From Desulfurococcaceae archaeon (GTDB taxonomy: Archaea > Thermoproteota > Thermoprotei_A > Sulfolobales > NBVN01): a stretch of DNA of 35,028 bases. Below the pieces are notes generated by a model. The model did no database searches. It saw only the letters and a program-made list of their open reading frames with translations, and was not told the origin of the DNA. This document shows positions 1 through 6,342 of the stretch, one piece after another. The DNA lies in NCBI GenBank assembly GCA_020832985.1, contig JAJHRE010000009.1:1-35028 (forward strand), given 5' to 3'. Made by a program: the position numbers and the translations under genes. The stretch's first letter is position 1, and every line of letters starts with the position of its first letter.

Positions 1-1
1 A

Positions 2-349
2 AGGAGATTCTCTGAGAAGATTGGTAGGGGTTACCTACCGACTTATGAAGTACTCTCACTTAAATCCATAGATATAGTCTCAACAGTATATACGAGGCGG
101 AAGGAACCGACAAAGTTATACGTAGATAACCTCTACGTCTATATAGACCCTGTTGAAGACCTCATAACAACATACTTAAGTGGCTGGAAGTATAGGGGTT
201 CTACAGAGGATAGAGATAAAGTTGTATGGCTTCTAATTACATGGCGTGATAAGTTAGATTGGGACTACCTAAACAGCATATGTGTTGAGAAGGGAGTGAT
301 GGATAAGCTTAAAGAGTTGATAGAGTTAATCTCAACATCACTAACTTAA
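2..349 (+). CDS. C-terminal part of a nucleotidyltransferase-like protein (5' end outside window)
   Basis: An open frame of 115 codons runs in from the left edge and stops at TAA 347-349; its start is outside the window. I recognise no signature with certainty. The stretch around residues 40-75 (LYVYIDPVEDLI, then a basic GSTEDRDK and hydrophobic WLLITW) resembles the C-terminal half of AbiEii/DUF6036-type nucleotidyltransferases, where a (V)x(I)xxPEDLI strand precedes an Arg/Lys-Asp 'KD' segment. The NTP-binding GS...D motif would lie upstream. The gene ends one base before the stop of the convergent PaREP1/HEPN gene. Nucleotidyltransferase and HEPN proteins are often toxin-antitoxin partners, but normally in one direction, so pairing is only a suggestion. 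Function uncertain; reading frame fairly certain. Confidence 0.55.
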   Translation, partial: RRFSEKIGRGYLPTYEVLSLKSIDIVSTVYTRRKEPTKLYVDNLYVYIDPVEDLITTYLSGWKYRGSTEDRDKVVWLLITWRDKLDWDYLNSICVEKGVMDKLKELIELISTSLT

Positions 350-838
350 TTACAAGTATTTCCTTAACATCTTAATGAATTCCTTAACATCCTCTAAAGC
401 GTAAATAACATCTCTAGACGGCATCCAACCTTCGTAAAAGTTTTGATGTAAGCTATTTACAGTCCTCCATAACCGTCTCAACTCTCTATTATTGAGTTTC
501 TCAGCTAATTCATCTATGTAAGTCCATAAATCCTTATGACTCCTTAACTCTCTACCCTCCTTAGCTGCTAATGCCTTAACTATCTGAGCTGCAGCACTCC
601 AACCCTTCTCAGAAGCCTGAACATAATCACCTCTAGCTAAGAACTCCTCAGCCTCAGCTAGGAACTTCTCAGAAAGTCTTAAATGAAACTCAACCATATC
701 GGTAGGGTCAATATCTATGTTAAACTCCTTAATAAGTAATTTAACTATAAATTCATCAGGACTCACATCCTCACTCCTAATAACCTCAGAGAGCTTCCTA
801 TATAACTCCTCAGTAAGGTATACAGTGATTACGGGCAT
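350..838 (-). CDS. PaREP1-family HEPN protein with ribbon-helix-helix-like N-terminus
   Basis: The 162-residue protein starts at ATG 838 and fits the archaeal PaREP1/PaREP8 family, a HEPN-superfamily helical domain abundant in Thermoproteota. Residues 1-39 (MPVITVYLTEELYRKL and following) look like a ribbon-helix-helix segment: a beta strand and two helices. Residues 48-162 are all-helical. R125-TVNSL-H131 fits the RX4-6H motif of HEPN ribonucleases. HEPN proteins commonly act as RNases in toxin-antitoxin or defence pairs; PaREP1 members are mostly uncharacterised. It is tail-to-tail with the partial nucleotidyltransferase-like gene (stops at 349 and 350), not in an operon with it. Whether R125/H131 form an active site here is inference. 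Confidence 0.7.
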   Translation of the reverse strand: MPVITVYLTEELYRKLSEVIRSEDVSPDEFIVKLLIKEFNIDIDPTDMVEFHLRLSEKFLAEAEEFLARGDYVQASEKGWSAAAQIVKALAAKEGRELRSHKDLWTYIDELAEKLNNRELRRLWRTVNSLHQNFYEGWMPSRDVIYALEDVKEFIKMLRKYL

Positions 839-905
839 TCAGTACCTATATACCACTTTAGTAAAAATAAACTTAATTCCTATAATTACTTCATTTAGTG
901 TATCT

Positions 906-1740
906 ATGCTTAATTACGTGTGGGTTATCCCTAACATCATTACTATATCTTCAATACCTGCTAGAGATGATGTTAATGATATCATATTAAATGTGTTATT
1001 GCTTTAGTTGAGGAGTTTAAATTTAATGAGTATATGTATGATCCTGAAGTTCTTAGGGGGAAGTGTTCAGGTCTACCACATACCTATACCTAATCTTGAA
1101 GCACCTAATTTAATAGTCTTACATGAGGTTGTAGACCTCATAAGTAGTTGTGAGAAGCCAGTACTAATCCACTGTTTCAGTGGTTGTGGTAAGAGTGGGC
1201 TGTAGTCACTCTTTACTTCATGACTATTGAAGGACTTAAATATGAGGAAGCCCTAACTAAGGCTAGGTCTATTAAGCCGTGTTTCGTTGAGAGTGAGTGG
1301 CAACATAGGATTTTAAGACTTTATGATAGGTTATTAAATGTAGTTCCTAGAACACTCCTATCTAAGGTTATTGAAGTCGATAGGGATTACGAATTCAGTA
1401 GAGAGGTTGGTCACGCATCTAAAGTCTTAGAACTGTCTATAGAGTTAGTTAGAGGGTTATAAAGTCATAACTTAATAGGTCTTGGAGTTGATGTTGAGGA
1501 GGCTTTATACGTAGCAACTATCCTACACGATATAGGTGTTGTAGTTGTTGTAGTTTGTTCTAAAGATACTCATAGAGAGTACTCCTACGAGGAGATTCTA
1601 AAACATAGTAAGGAATTAGATTGTATTTATAGGTGTGAGGAAGGTATTGATGTGAGGACTAAGAGAGAGCTAATGATGAGAAGGGATCGTTAGAAGAGGT
1701 CTTAAGGATCAGTATTAATGTGGAGGAAGCTTACGAATAA
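906..1740 (+). pseudogene. Decayed dual-specificity phosphatase fused to an HD domain
   Basis: Pieces of one protein are spread over the three forward frames. ATG 906 opens LNYVWVIPNIITISSIPARDD, a typical archaeal phosphatase N-terminus, which stops near 1007. The next piece (ALVEEFKF, YDPEVLRGKC) is in another frame from about 992. VYHIPIPNLEAP and the P-loop HCFSGCGKSG follow in a third frame, ending at TAG 1203. Adding one G to the GGG at 1197-1199 restores the frame into VVTLYFMTIEGLKYEEALTK. That frame carries an HD-like part (GHASKVLEL) up to a TAA at 1460-1462 and continues in frame to ATILHDIG before TAG 1691; a last piece (SLEEVLRISINVEEAYE) shifts frame again. The P-loop also has Lys where CX5R phosphatases need Arg. 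At least three frameshifts, an internal stop and a lost catalytic residue make this a pseudogene. Confidence 0.8.
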
Positions 1741-1792
1741 TCACTACTTTAAATCTTTAAGAACGTTATATGAGCTTTTAAATTAATTTAAT

Positions 1793-1801
1793 GTATTTAA
1801 T
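1793..1801 (+). promoter_or_regulatory. TATA box for the 1832 gene
   Basis: GTATTTAAT is centred 35 nt upstream of ATG 1832. This matches the short-leader spacing (35-38 nt) seen for other genes in this window. Confidence 0.45.
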
Positions 1802-1831
1802 TTACGTTACCCTACCTTACCTGGGGTTTGA

Positions 1832-1981
1832 ATGAGTAGGAAAGTCTTAATATCTGAGGATTTCCTAAAGAAACTCTTAAAATTATCTGGGTTTGAAGGT
1901 CGTAGGATAAAGCTTGGGAGGTGGGTTTTAAAGGGAGAGGTTGGTGAGGTTATTGGCCGTAAGAGTGAGGGTAAGAGTTAA
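1832..1981 (+). CDS. Small hypothetical protein (49 aa) overlapping the next gene
   Basis: ATG 1832 opens a 49-residue basic protein (MSRKVLISEDFLKKLLKL and on) ending at TAA 1979-1981. I do not recognise a family. The residues predict one amphipathic helix (about 8-18), then a short strand-rich part containing GRWVLKGEVGEVIG. A TATA-like box lies 35 nt upstream of the ATG, and GGGGTTTGA directly precedes it. The last 29 nt overlap the start of the next gene in a different frame, as in translationally coupled pairs. It could instead be a relic of a longer gene, since the decayed phosphatase lies just upstream. Confidence 0.5.
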   Translation: MSRKVLISEDFLKKLLKLSGFEGRRIKLGRWVLKGEVGEVIGRKSEGKS

Positions 1982-2369
1982 GTCTAGGAGTAGTGGTAAG
2001 AGTATCGTAGTTAGAGTTTTAGCTAATGGTGGTGCTGAGAGTCCTAGACCATGTATAGTAGTTAGTGAGGATATTGCAGAGTCGTTAGGACTTTGGCCAA
2101 CTAATAACTTTAAAGTTCATCAGGTTGAGGAAGCTTCATCAGTAGGTGAGGTGTATGTTATTGAAGGAGCTGTAGAGCTGGAATTACTTGGAGAACATGA
2201 TGAGTCTTTATCGAGGGTAGTAGCTGATTTAGTAGTTCAGAAAGGTCTTATAGAGTCTCTAATAACTGATATAACTATCGATGAGTTAGGTATTCAAGTA
2301 ATAAGTTTTAGTAAGGGTTTATGGAGGTTTAGGGATGACCCACCTGATAAGGTGAGGAGGTCTACATAA
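1953..2369 (+). CDS. Conserved archaeal protein, retropepsin-like fold suspected
   Basis: About 138 residues. It resembles a conserved archaeal family of unknown function that I recall having an N-(S/G)-G-(F/A)-E-(S/T) turn, then LGLWP, and a C-terminal GxWRxxDDPPxxxR. Here these read ANGGAESPRP, ESLGLWP and GLWRFRDDPPDKVRRS. The arrangement resembles clan AA aspartic proteases, but the usual DTG/DSG triad is replaced by NGG, so proteolytic activity is doubtful. I prefer TTG 1953 because GGTGAGG at 1943-1949 lies 3 nt upstream; TTG 1941 and GTG 1944 are alternatives. It overlaps the end of the 49-aa gene. Function unknown; the frame is confident. Confidence 0.65.
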   Translation: MAVRVRVRVKSRSSGKSIVVRVLANGGAESPRPCIVVSEDIAESLGLWPTNNFKVHQVEEASSVGEVYVIEGAVELELLGEHDESLSRVVADLVVQKGLIESLITDITIDELGIQVISFSKGLWRFRDDPPDKVRRST

Positions 2370-2378
2370 TTAATTAAG

Positions 2379-2386
2379 TTTATAAT
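2379..2386 (+). promoter_or_regulatory. TATA box, leaderless promoter of the 2408 gene
   Basis: TTTATAAT is centred 26 nt upstream of GTG 2408. This puts the expected transcription start at or next to the start codon; no SD is visible. Confidence 0.6.
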
Positions 2387-2407
2387 CCTTAACTACTCAC
2401 TCCTTCG

Positions 2408-3505
2408 GTGTTAGGTATAGGTGATGTAGTTTTCATAGGTTTAGGTAGGGTTGGGTTTAGGACTCTAAAGTTGTTTAAGGAGTTGGTTAGGGATGTATAC
2501 GTATATGTAGTTGATAGTAATCCTAATGTAGGTAACTTAATTAGTGGTTTAAGTGATGTTGAGTTCTACCTATATAAGCCTGAAGTAATTAATGAGTTAG
2601 TTAGGAAGGCTGACCTAGTAGTTACTGCATTACCTTCAAATACAGCATTCAACATAGTCAGTGATTTAGTTAGGAGGTGTGTTGATGTTGTTGATGTATC
2701 ATTCTTTAGTGAGGACCCATACATACTTGAAGATGTTGTTAAGGGGTGTAACTCTACATTCGTACCTGATGCTGGTTTCGCACCAGGTTATACAAACTTA
2801 GTTGTCGGTTACGGTATTAACCTATTAGGTAATGTAGATAGTGTTGAGGTGTTCGTCGGTGGTATACCTTCAAAACCTATACCACCTCTAGGCTACGTAA
2901 TTACTTGGAATCCCCTAGACTTAATAGAGGAGTATGTAAGACCTGCTAGAGTTGTAGAGGACTTCAAAATTAAGTTTGTAGACCCTCTAGAAACTATAGT
3001 TGATGTTGACTTAGGTGGTTTAGGGAGGTTTGAAGGTTTTGTAAGTGATGGTTTGAGAACCCTACTAAGGAATGTTAGGGTTAGGAATATGAGGGAAGTA
3101 ACTATTAGATGGTCTAACCACTTAAGTAAGATGAAGTTCTTAAGGGATATAGGGTTAATGAGTAAGGAGTTAATCAGAGTTGGTGATGTTGCCGTAAGAC
3201 CTGCTGAAGTACTTGCTAAGTTATTAGAGATGTACCTACCTAAGGAGGCTGAGGACATAGCTATAGCTTATGTTGTAGTGAGGGGTGGTAGGGAGTATTC
3301 AGAACTAGCTGTTTTGAGGGGGAGTCCTGAAGAACCAGCAACACCTACGTTTACAGCGTTAGTACATGCGTATACAGCTAAGTTAGTGTATGAGGGTAGG
3401 GTTGGGAGTGGTATTCAACCGCTTGAGAAGCTCGTAGAGTTTAAGGGTGGGTATGAGGATTACTTAAGGTCTAAGGGGGTTAGCATAACTTCTAGGTTGA
3501 GGTAA
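2408..3505 (+). CDS. Lysine 6-dehydrogenase / saccharopine-reductase-like oxidoreductase
   Basis: 365 residues in the saccharopine dehydrogenase-like family, closest in pattern to lysine 6-dehydrogenase. The N-terminal Rossmann domain begins VVFIGLGRVGFRTL (GxGxxG at residues 11-16) and ends its first strand-turn set with VVDSNP. The family block DAGFAPGYTNLVVGYG lies near residues 122-137 and is followed by VFVGGIPSKPIPPLGY, matching the LysDH APG...YGA and YVGGIP segments. It should oxidise or reduce an amino acid at the epsilon-amino or a related position with NAD(P); the substrate is not decided by sequence. GTG 2408 is 26 nt from a TATA box, so the mRNA is probably leaderless. It is convergent with an aminotransferase whose stop is 2 nt away, a pairing that fits amino-acid metabolism. 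Confidence 0.75.
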   Translation: MLGIGDVVFIGLGRVGFRTLKLFKELVRDVYVYVVDSNPNVGNLISGLSDVEFYLYKPEVINELVRKADLVVTALPSNTAFNIVSDLVRRCVDVVDVSFFSEDPYILEDVVKGCNSTFVPDAGFAPGYTNLVVGYGINLLGNVDSVEVFVGGIPSKPIPPLGYVITWNPLDLIEEYVRPARVVEDFKIKFVDPLETIVDVDLGGLGRFEGFVSDGLRTLLRNVRVRNMREVTIRWSNHLSKMKFLRDIGLMSKELIRVGDVAVRPAEVLAKLLEMYLPKEAEDIAIAYVVVRGGREYSELAVLRGSPEEPATPTFTALVHAYTAKLVYEGRVGSGIQPLEKLVEFKGGYEDYLRSKGVSITSRLR

Positions 3506-3506
3506 T

Positions 3507-4670
3507 TTATTTGAGGGTATCCTCAATAACCTCAACCACCTTACTAATACTTACGTCATAACCTAAGTCTTCTAAAGCTCTAGCTAACGCTGTATAAGCT
3601 ATTAGTAAGTGTGTTCTAGATGCTTGAACACCCATATGACCGACCCTAACTACAGTACCCTTCAACCTACCCCAACTACCTGCAAGCATAACACCATACT
3701 TCACCCAAGTCAACTCCCTCAACCTACCCTCATCAACACCTTTAGGGAGTATGAAGGCTGTTACAGTAGGTGATGAGTACTTAATATCTAGTGGGTATGG
3801 TTCTAAGTTAAGGGCTTGTAAAGCCCTCCAAGAAGCCTCCCTAACTAACTCATGCCTCCTAAACACATTATCTAAACCCTCCTCGAAAACCATCTTCAGG
3901 GATTCCTCCAACGCGTAAATCAGTACATCACTCATAGTGTGTGGGAACACTCCCTGACTATCCAACATATCACGCCATAACCTAAGGTTTAAGTAGTAAC
4001 CTCTATACCCAACCTCATCAATACGTTCCCAAGCAGTCTTACTAATACCTACTATCGTAAGCCCTGTAGGTACGTTTAAAACCTTCTGAGAACCACCGAT
4101 TATGATGTCAATACCTAAATCATCAAAACCTATAGGTACACCACCAATACTTGAGACTGCATCAACTATTAGTAATTTACTATGGTCTCTAACCACCTTA
4201 GAAATACTTGGTAAGTCGTTAAGTAGTGCTGACGGTGTATCACAATGTACTAGAGTTACAGCTACTACATCCTTATTCTTCTCTAAGACCCTATCAAGTT
4301 CTTGAACATCTACACTCCTCCTCCAATCATTAACACCTACGTAGATAGGTATACCGCCGTAAGACTTAACGAAGTCTCCGAAACCCTCACCGTAAACACC
4401 ATTAGCTACTACTACAACCTTATCACCTGGTTTAACAATATTAGCTATAGCTGCCTCAAGACCTAATATAGCCTCACCAACCATCACGTAGAGAGAACTC
4501 CTACGGATACCTATCAACACCTTCAACATCTCCCTAACGTTATTGTATGTCTTAAGGAACTCCGGGTCTAAGTCAGGGTTTGAAGTCTCCCTAAGTAATG
4601 AAGTCCTAACCCTGTAGGGTATTTCCGTAGGGCCTGGAGTCAGTACATACTTATCAGTGAATAACTTCAT
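3507..4670 (-). CDS. Class V aminotransferase (alanine-glyoxylate / serine-pyruvate type)
   Basis: 387 residues from ATG 4670. The frame is open further upstream, but the family N-terminus (YVLTPGPTEIP, residues 8-18) follows this Met directly and a TATA box sits 33 nt upstream. Fold type I PLP enzyme: D170 in LLIVDAVSS pairs with the pyridine nitrogen, and K196 in GGSQKVLNVPTGL is the Schiff-base lysine. GEAILGLEAAI (65-75) contacts the phosphate. Likely transamination between glyoxylate, pyruvate and small amino acids (Ala, Ser, Gly, Asp); archaeal members vary in substrate, so the exact pair is inference. Convergent with the lysine-dehydrogenase-like gene. Confidence 0.85.
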   Translation of the reverse strand: MKLFTDKYVLTPGPTEIPYRVRTSLLRETSNPDLDPEFLKTYNNVREMLKVLIGIRRSSLYVMVGEAILGLEAAIANIVKPGDKVVVVANGVYGEGFGDFVKSYGGIPIYVGVNDWRRSVDVQELDRVLEKNKDVVAVTLVHCDTPSALLNDLPSISKVVRDHSKLLIVDAVSSIGGVPIGFDDLGIDIIIGGSQKVLNVPTGLTIVGISKTAWERIDEVGYRGYYLNLRLWRDMLDSQGVFPHTMSDVLIYALEESLKMVFEEGLDNVFRRHELVREASWRALQALNLEPYPLDIKYSSPTVTAFILPKGVDEGRLRELTWVKYGVMLAGSWGRLKGTVVRVGHMGVQASRTHLLIAYTALARALEDLGYDVSISKVVEVIEDTLK

Positions 4671-4698
4671 ACACAACCCAATAATTAATACAGGAGTA

Positions 4699-4707
4699 CT
4701 TAAATAT
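4699..4707 (-). promoter_or_regulatory. TATA box of the aminotransferase gene
   Basis: On the minus strand ATATTTAAG is centred 33 nt upstream of ATG 4670. This predicts a leader of only a few bases and supports the internal Met as the start. Confidence 0.5.
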
Positions 4708-4835
4708 CCTATACTAACTTCTAACACCACCTACGAACTCAAAACATATTTAAGTCCTTTAAAGCTAGTTCTTATAGTGATGAAGGTTAGATTGTCTGAT
4801 AATTGATGAACGGTTTCGGGACTGATTAGTCGTTA

Positions 4836-4844
4836 CTTATATAT
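4836..4844 (+). promoter_or_regulatory. TATA box of the DUF134 gene
   Basis: CTTATATAT is centred 38 nt upstream of ATG 4878. It directly abuts the palindrome at 4845-4866. Confidence 0.6.
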
Positions 4845-4866
4845 CCGATTAACAATACTTAATCGG
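4845..4866 (+). promoter_or_regulatory. Perfect 8+6+8 palindrome, candidate operator
   Basis: The arms CCGATTAA (4845-4852) and TTAATCGG (4859-4866) are exact reverse complements separated by CAATAC. The site starts at the base after the TATA box and ends about where transcription should start. A dimeric repressor bound here would block pre-initiation complex assembly. Autoregulation by the HTH protein encoded next is a natural guess but not shown by sequence. Confidence 0.6.
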
Positions 4867-4877
4867 GTTTGAGGTTA

Positions 4878-5219
4878 ATGCCTAGGTGGATGCGTGGTCA
4901 CTGCCGCTGTAGGGGTAGGCCTCAAGTAGATATTAGGTGTGGGTTAAGTGTGGAGGAACTCATGTACATACCTGTTAAGACTGTAGTAGGTTTAGAACCT
5001 AGTAATTATGTTGAGATTTACGATTATGAGGTTGAAGCCCTTAAACTAGTACACCTAGACAACCTATCTACAGATGAAGCGGCTAGTAGGATGGGTATTT
5101 CAAAAACAACTTTCTGGCGTATACTTGAGTCATGTAGGGTAAAGCTTGCTGAGGCCTTAGTAAATAGTAGACCTATAAAACTTGTTTCAACCCCCAAACC
5201 TAGTAGTGGAGGTAGCTAA
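4878..5219 (+). CDS. DUF134/UPF0251 helix-turn-helix DNA-binding protein
   Basis: 113 residues from ATG 4878. The frame could start at TTG 4869, but family members begin MPRP and this reads MPRWMRG; GAGGT at 4871-4875 is a close SD. The family layout is present: a basic Cys/His-containing N-terminus (GHCRCRGRP), a central segment, the helix ending in EALKLVHLDNL, then a sigma-like HTH (STDEAASRMGISKTTFWRIL, about residues 66-85) and a helix with ESCRVKLAEALV. DUF134 proteins are predicted transcription regulators and often neighbour DUF5320 and NifX/NifB-type genes, as here. The promoter carries a perfect palindrome, and a different palindrome sits at the next promoter. Targets are inference. 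Confidence 0.85.
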   Translation: MPRWMRGHCRCRGRPQVDIRCGLSVEELMYIPVKTVVGLEPSNYVEIYDYEVEALKLVHLDNLSTDEAASRMGISKTTFWRILESCRVKLAEALVNSRPIKLVSTPKPSSGGS

Positions 5220-5226
5220 CGAAAAC

Positions 5227-5235
5227 TTTATAAAT
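5227..5235 (+). promoter_or_regulatory. TATA box of the DUF5320-NifX operon
   Basis: TTTATAAAT is centred 35 nt upstream of ATG 5266. The predicted leader of about 9 nt carries the SD AGGTGAT (5255-5261). Confidence 0.65.
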
Positions 5236-5236
5236 T

Positions 5237-5254
5237 TTTGAAACATATTTCAAA
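5237..5254 (+). promoter_or_regulatory. Perfect 7+4+7 palindrome, candidate operator
   Basis: TTTGAAA (5237-5243) and TTTCAAA (5248-5254) are exact reverse complements around CATA. The site fills the space between the TATA box and the expected transcription start, the same placement as the palindrome before the DUF134 gene but with a different sequence. It suggests repression of the two downstream genes. Confidence 0.55.
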
Positions 5255-5265
5255 TAGGTGATAAG

Positions 5266-5517
5266 ATGCCTAACTGGTGGGGTCCGTACCCAGGACATGG
5301 TCCGTGGAGACACCTACCACCATCTATGAGGCCTGGTTGGTGGTTCGGAGGTAGGGGTTGGTGTTGGTGGTGGACATACCCGATATACCGTCCATACCCA
5401 TGGATGAGTAAGGAGGATGAGGTTAAGTACTTAGAAGACCTGAAGAAATACATAACAGATACCGTATTGAAGGAGATAGATGCTAGGTTGAGAGAGCTTA
5501 GGGAAGGTAAGAGTTGA
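5266..5517 (+). CDS. Trp/Pro/Gly-rich DUF5320-like small protein
   Basis: 83 residues. Residues 1-46 are extremely rich in Trp, Pro, Gly and Arg (NWWGPYPGHGPWRHLPP, GWWFGGRGWCWWWTYP); residues 47-83 form a charged amphipathic, coiled-coil-like helix (KEDEVKYLEDLKKYI, EIDARLRELREG). This two-part layout matches DUF5320 proteins, small and uncharacterised, usually encoded beside NifX/NifB-type dinitrogenase-cofactor proteins. ATG 5266 follows the SD AGGTGAT at good spacing. The stop overlaps the upstream part of the NifX-like gene frame (TTGA at 5514-5517), so the two are probably coupled. No signal peptide or membrane span is clear. The role is unknown; metal-cofactor binding or scaffolding is inference from neighbours. 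Confidence 0.7.
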   Translation: MPNWWGPYPGHGPWRHLPPSMRPGWWFGGRGWCWWWTYPIYRPYPWMSKEDEVKYLEDLKKYITDTVLKEIDARLRELREGKS

Positions 5518-5522
5518 GGTCA

Positions 5523-5921
5523 ATGATCGTAGCAATCCCTACAGAAAGGGTTGGAGACTCACTACAGCTATCACTACACTTCGGTAGGGCACAGTACTTC
5601 ACATTCGTTGATGTGGGTAATAACAGTTATAAGGTGTTGGAGACTGTTGAAAACCCACATAGAACTCACGGGCATGGAGAACATGGAACACTCATAGAAC
5701 TCTTTAAATCACGTGGGGTTAACGCTGTAGTCGTAGGTGGTATAGGGCCTAGAGCACTTCAAGACCTTATAGAGGTAGGTATTAAGGTCTACTACGTACC
5801 TGAGGATAAGAGTCTAGAACTTAATGATGTAGTTAAGGCGTTAGTTAATGGTGAGTTAGAGGAGGTTTCAGAAAACTATACCATGTACAGACACCACGAA
5901 TGTGAACACCATAAACATTAA
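5523..5921 (+). CDS. NifX/NifB-type dinitrogenase iron-molybdenum cofactor-binding domain protein
   Basis: 132 residues from ATG 5523 (MIVAIPTERVGD). TTG 5514, which overlaps the preceding stop, is an alternative three codons longer. The small alpha/beta cofactor-binding domain is recognisable by SLHFGRAQYFTFVDV near residues 18-32 (family S-x-HFGRAxxF), GVNAVVVGGIGPRAL, and the strand IKVYYVPED. The C-terminus is His-rich (YRHHECEHHKH), which may bind metal. Relatives include small archaeal proteins of the MTH1175 type; most hosts lack nitrogenase, and no nif structural gene is here. Co-transcribed with the DUF5320 protein and downstream of the DUF134 regulator. Confidence 0.85.
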   Translation: MIVAIPTERVGDSLQLSLHFGRAQYFTFVDVGNNSYKVLETVENPHRTHGHGEHGTLIELFKSRGVNAVVVGGIGPRALQDLIEVGIKVYYVPEDKSLELNDVVKALVNGELEEVSENYTMYRHHECEHHKH

Positions 5922-5956
5922 CTAACTACTAACTCTGCTTAATACAACTTAATCTT

Positions 5957-5966
5957 AATTTTTAAG
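5957..5966 (+). promoter_or_regulatory. TATA-like box of the 5989 gene
   Basis: AATTTTTAAG is centred about 27 nt upstream of GTG 5989. This is consistent with leaderless transcription. Confidence 0.4.
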
Positions 5967-5988
5967 TAATGTTTTAATAGGGGTTAGT

Positions 5989-6342
5989 GTGGGCCACGTA
6001 TTCGTGAGGGTTAGGTTTAGGGGGAGGGACGTAATAGAGTTTGAGAAGGTATTAGTTGATACTGGTGTTTCATTTACTGTAATGCCTTTAGAAATAGCTG
6101 AGAAGTACTTTATTGAGACCCCATTCACAGTTGATTTAAGGTTAGGTGATGGTAAAGTTGTTAAGGCTAAGGTATTCGTAGCTGAGGGTGAGGTCGAAGG
6201 TAGGAGAGGTCCGTTAAGGATACTTGCTTTTGAGAGTGCTATACCTGTTATAGGTGTTGATACCCTCGAAACTTTAGGACTTAAGGTAGACCCCGTAAGT
6301 GGGAGGATTGAGAAGTCAGAATACTATATGTTATATGTTTAA
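5989..6342 (+). CDS. Clan AA (retropepsin-like) aspartic protease domain protein
   Basis: 117 residues starting at GTG 5989, a single retropepsin-like domain. VLVDTGVSFTVMPLEIAEKY (residues 22-41) holds the catalytic-type DTG (24-26) followed by the usual S-x-x-x-hydrophobic-P. The strand pattern continues with DLRLGDGKVVKAKVFVAEGEV and ends with VIGVDTLETLGLKVDP, the second psi-loop of such domains (usually GxDxLxxLGLxxD). One domain of this size would work as a homodimer. The DTG is intact, so activity is possible; substrate unknown. It is convergent with purB and overlaps its stop by 4 nt. No signal peptide. Confidence 0.8.
   Translation: MGHVFVRVRFRGRDVIEFEKVLVDTGVSFTVMPLEIAEKYFIETPFTVDLRLGDGKVVKAKVFVAEGEVEGRRGPLRILAFESAIPVIGVDTLETLGLKVDPVSGRIEKSEYYMLYV

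Noticed and set aside
717-1007. A 96-codon open frame on the plus strand
   Set aside because: Its first two thirds are antisense to the PaREP1 gene; only the part from ATG 906 is meaningful, as the start of the phosphatase pseudogene.
5250-5453. Minus-strand open frame opposite the DUF5320 gene
   Set aside because: It is a shadow created by the biased Trp/Pro/Gly codons; it has no promoter and no family match.
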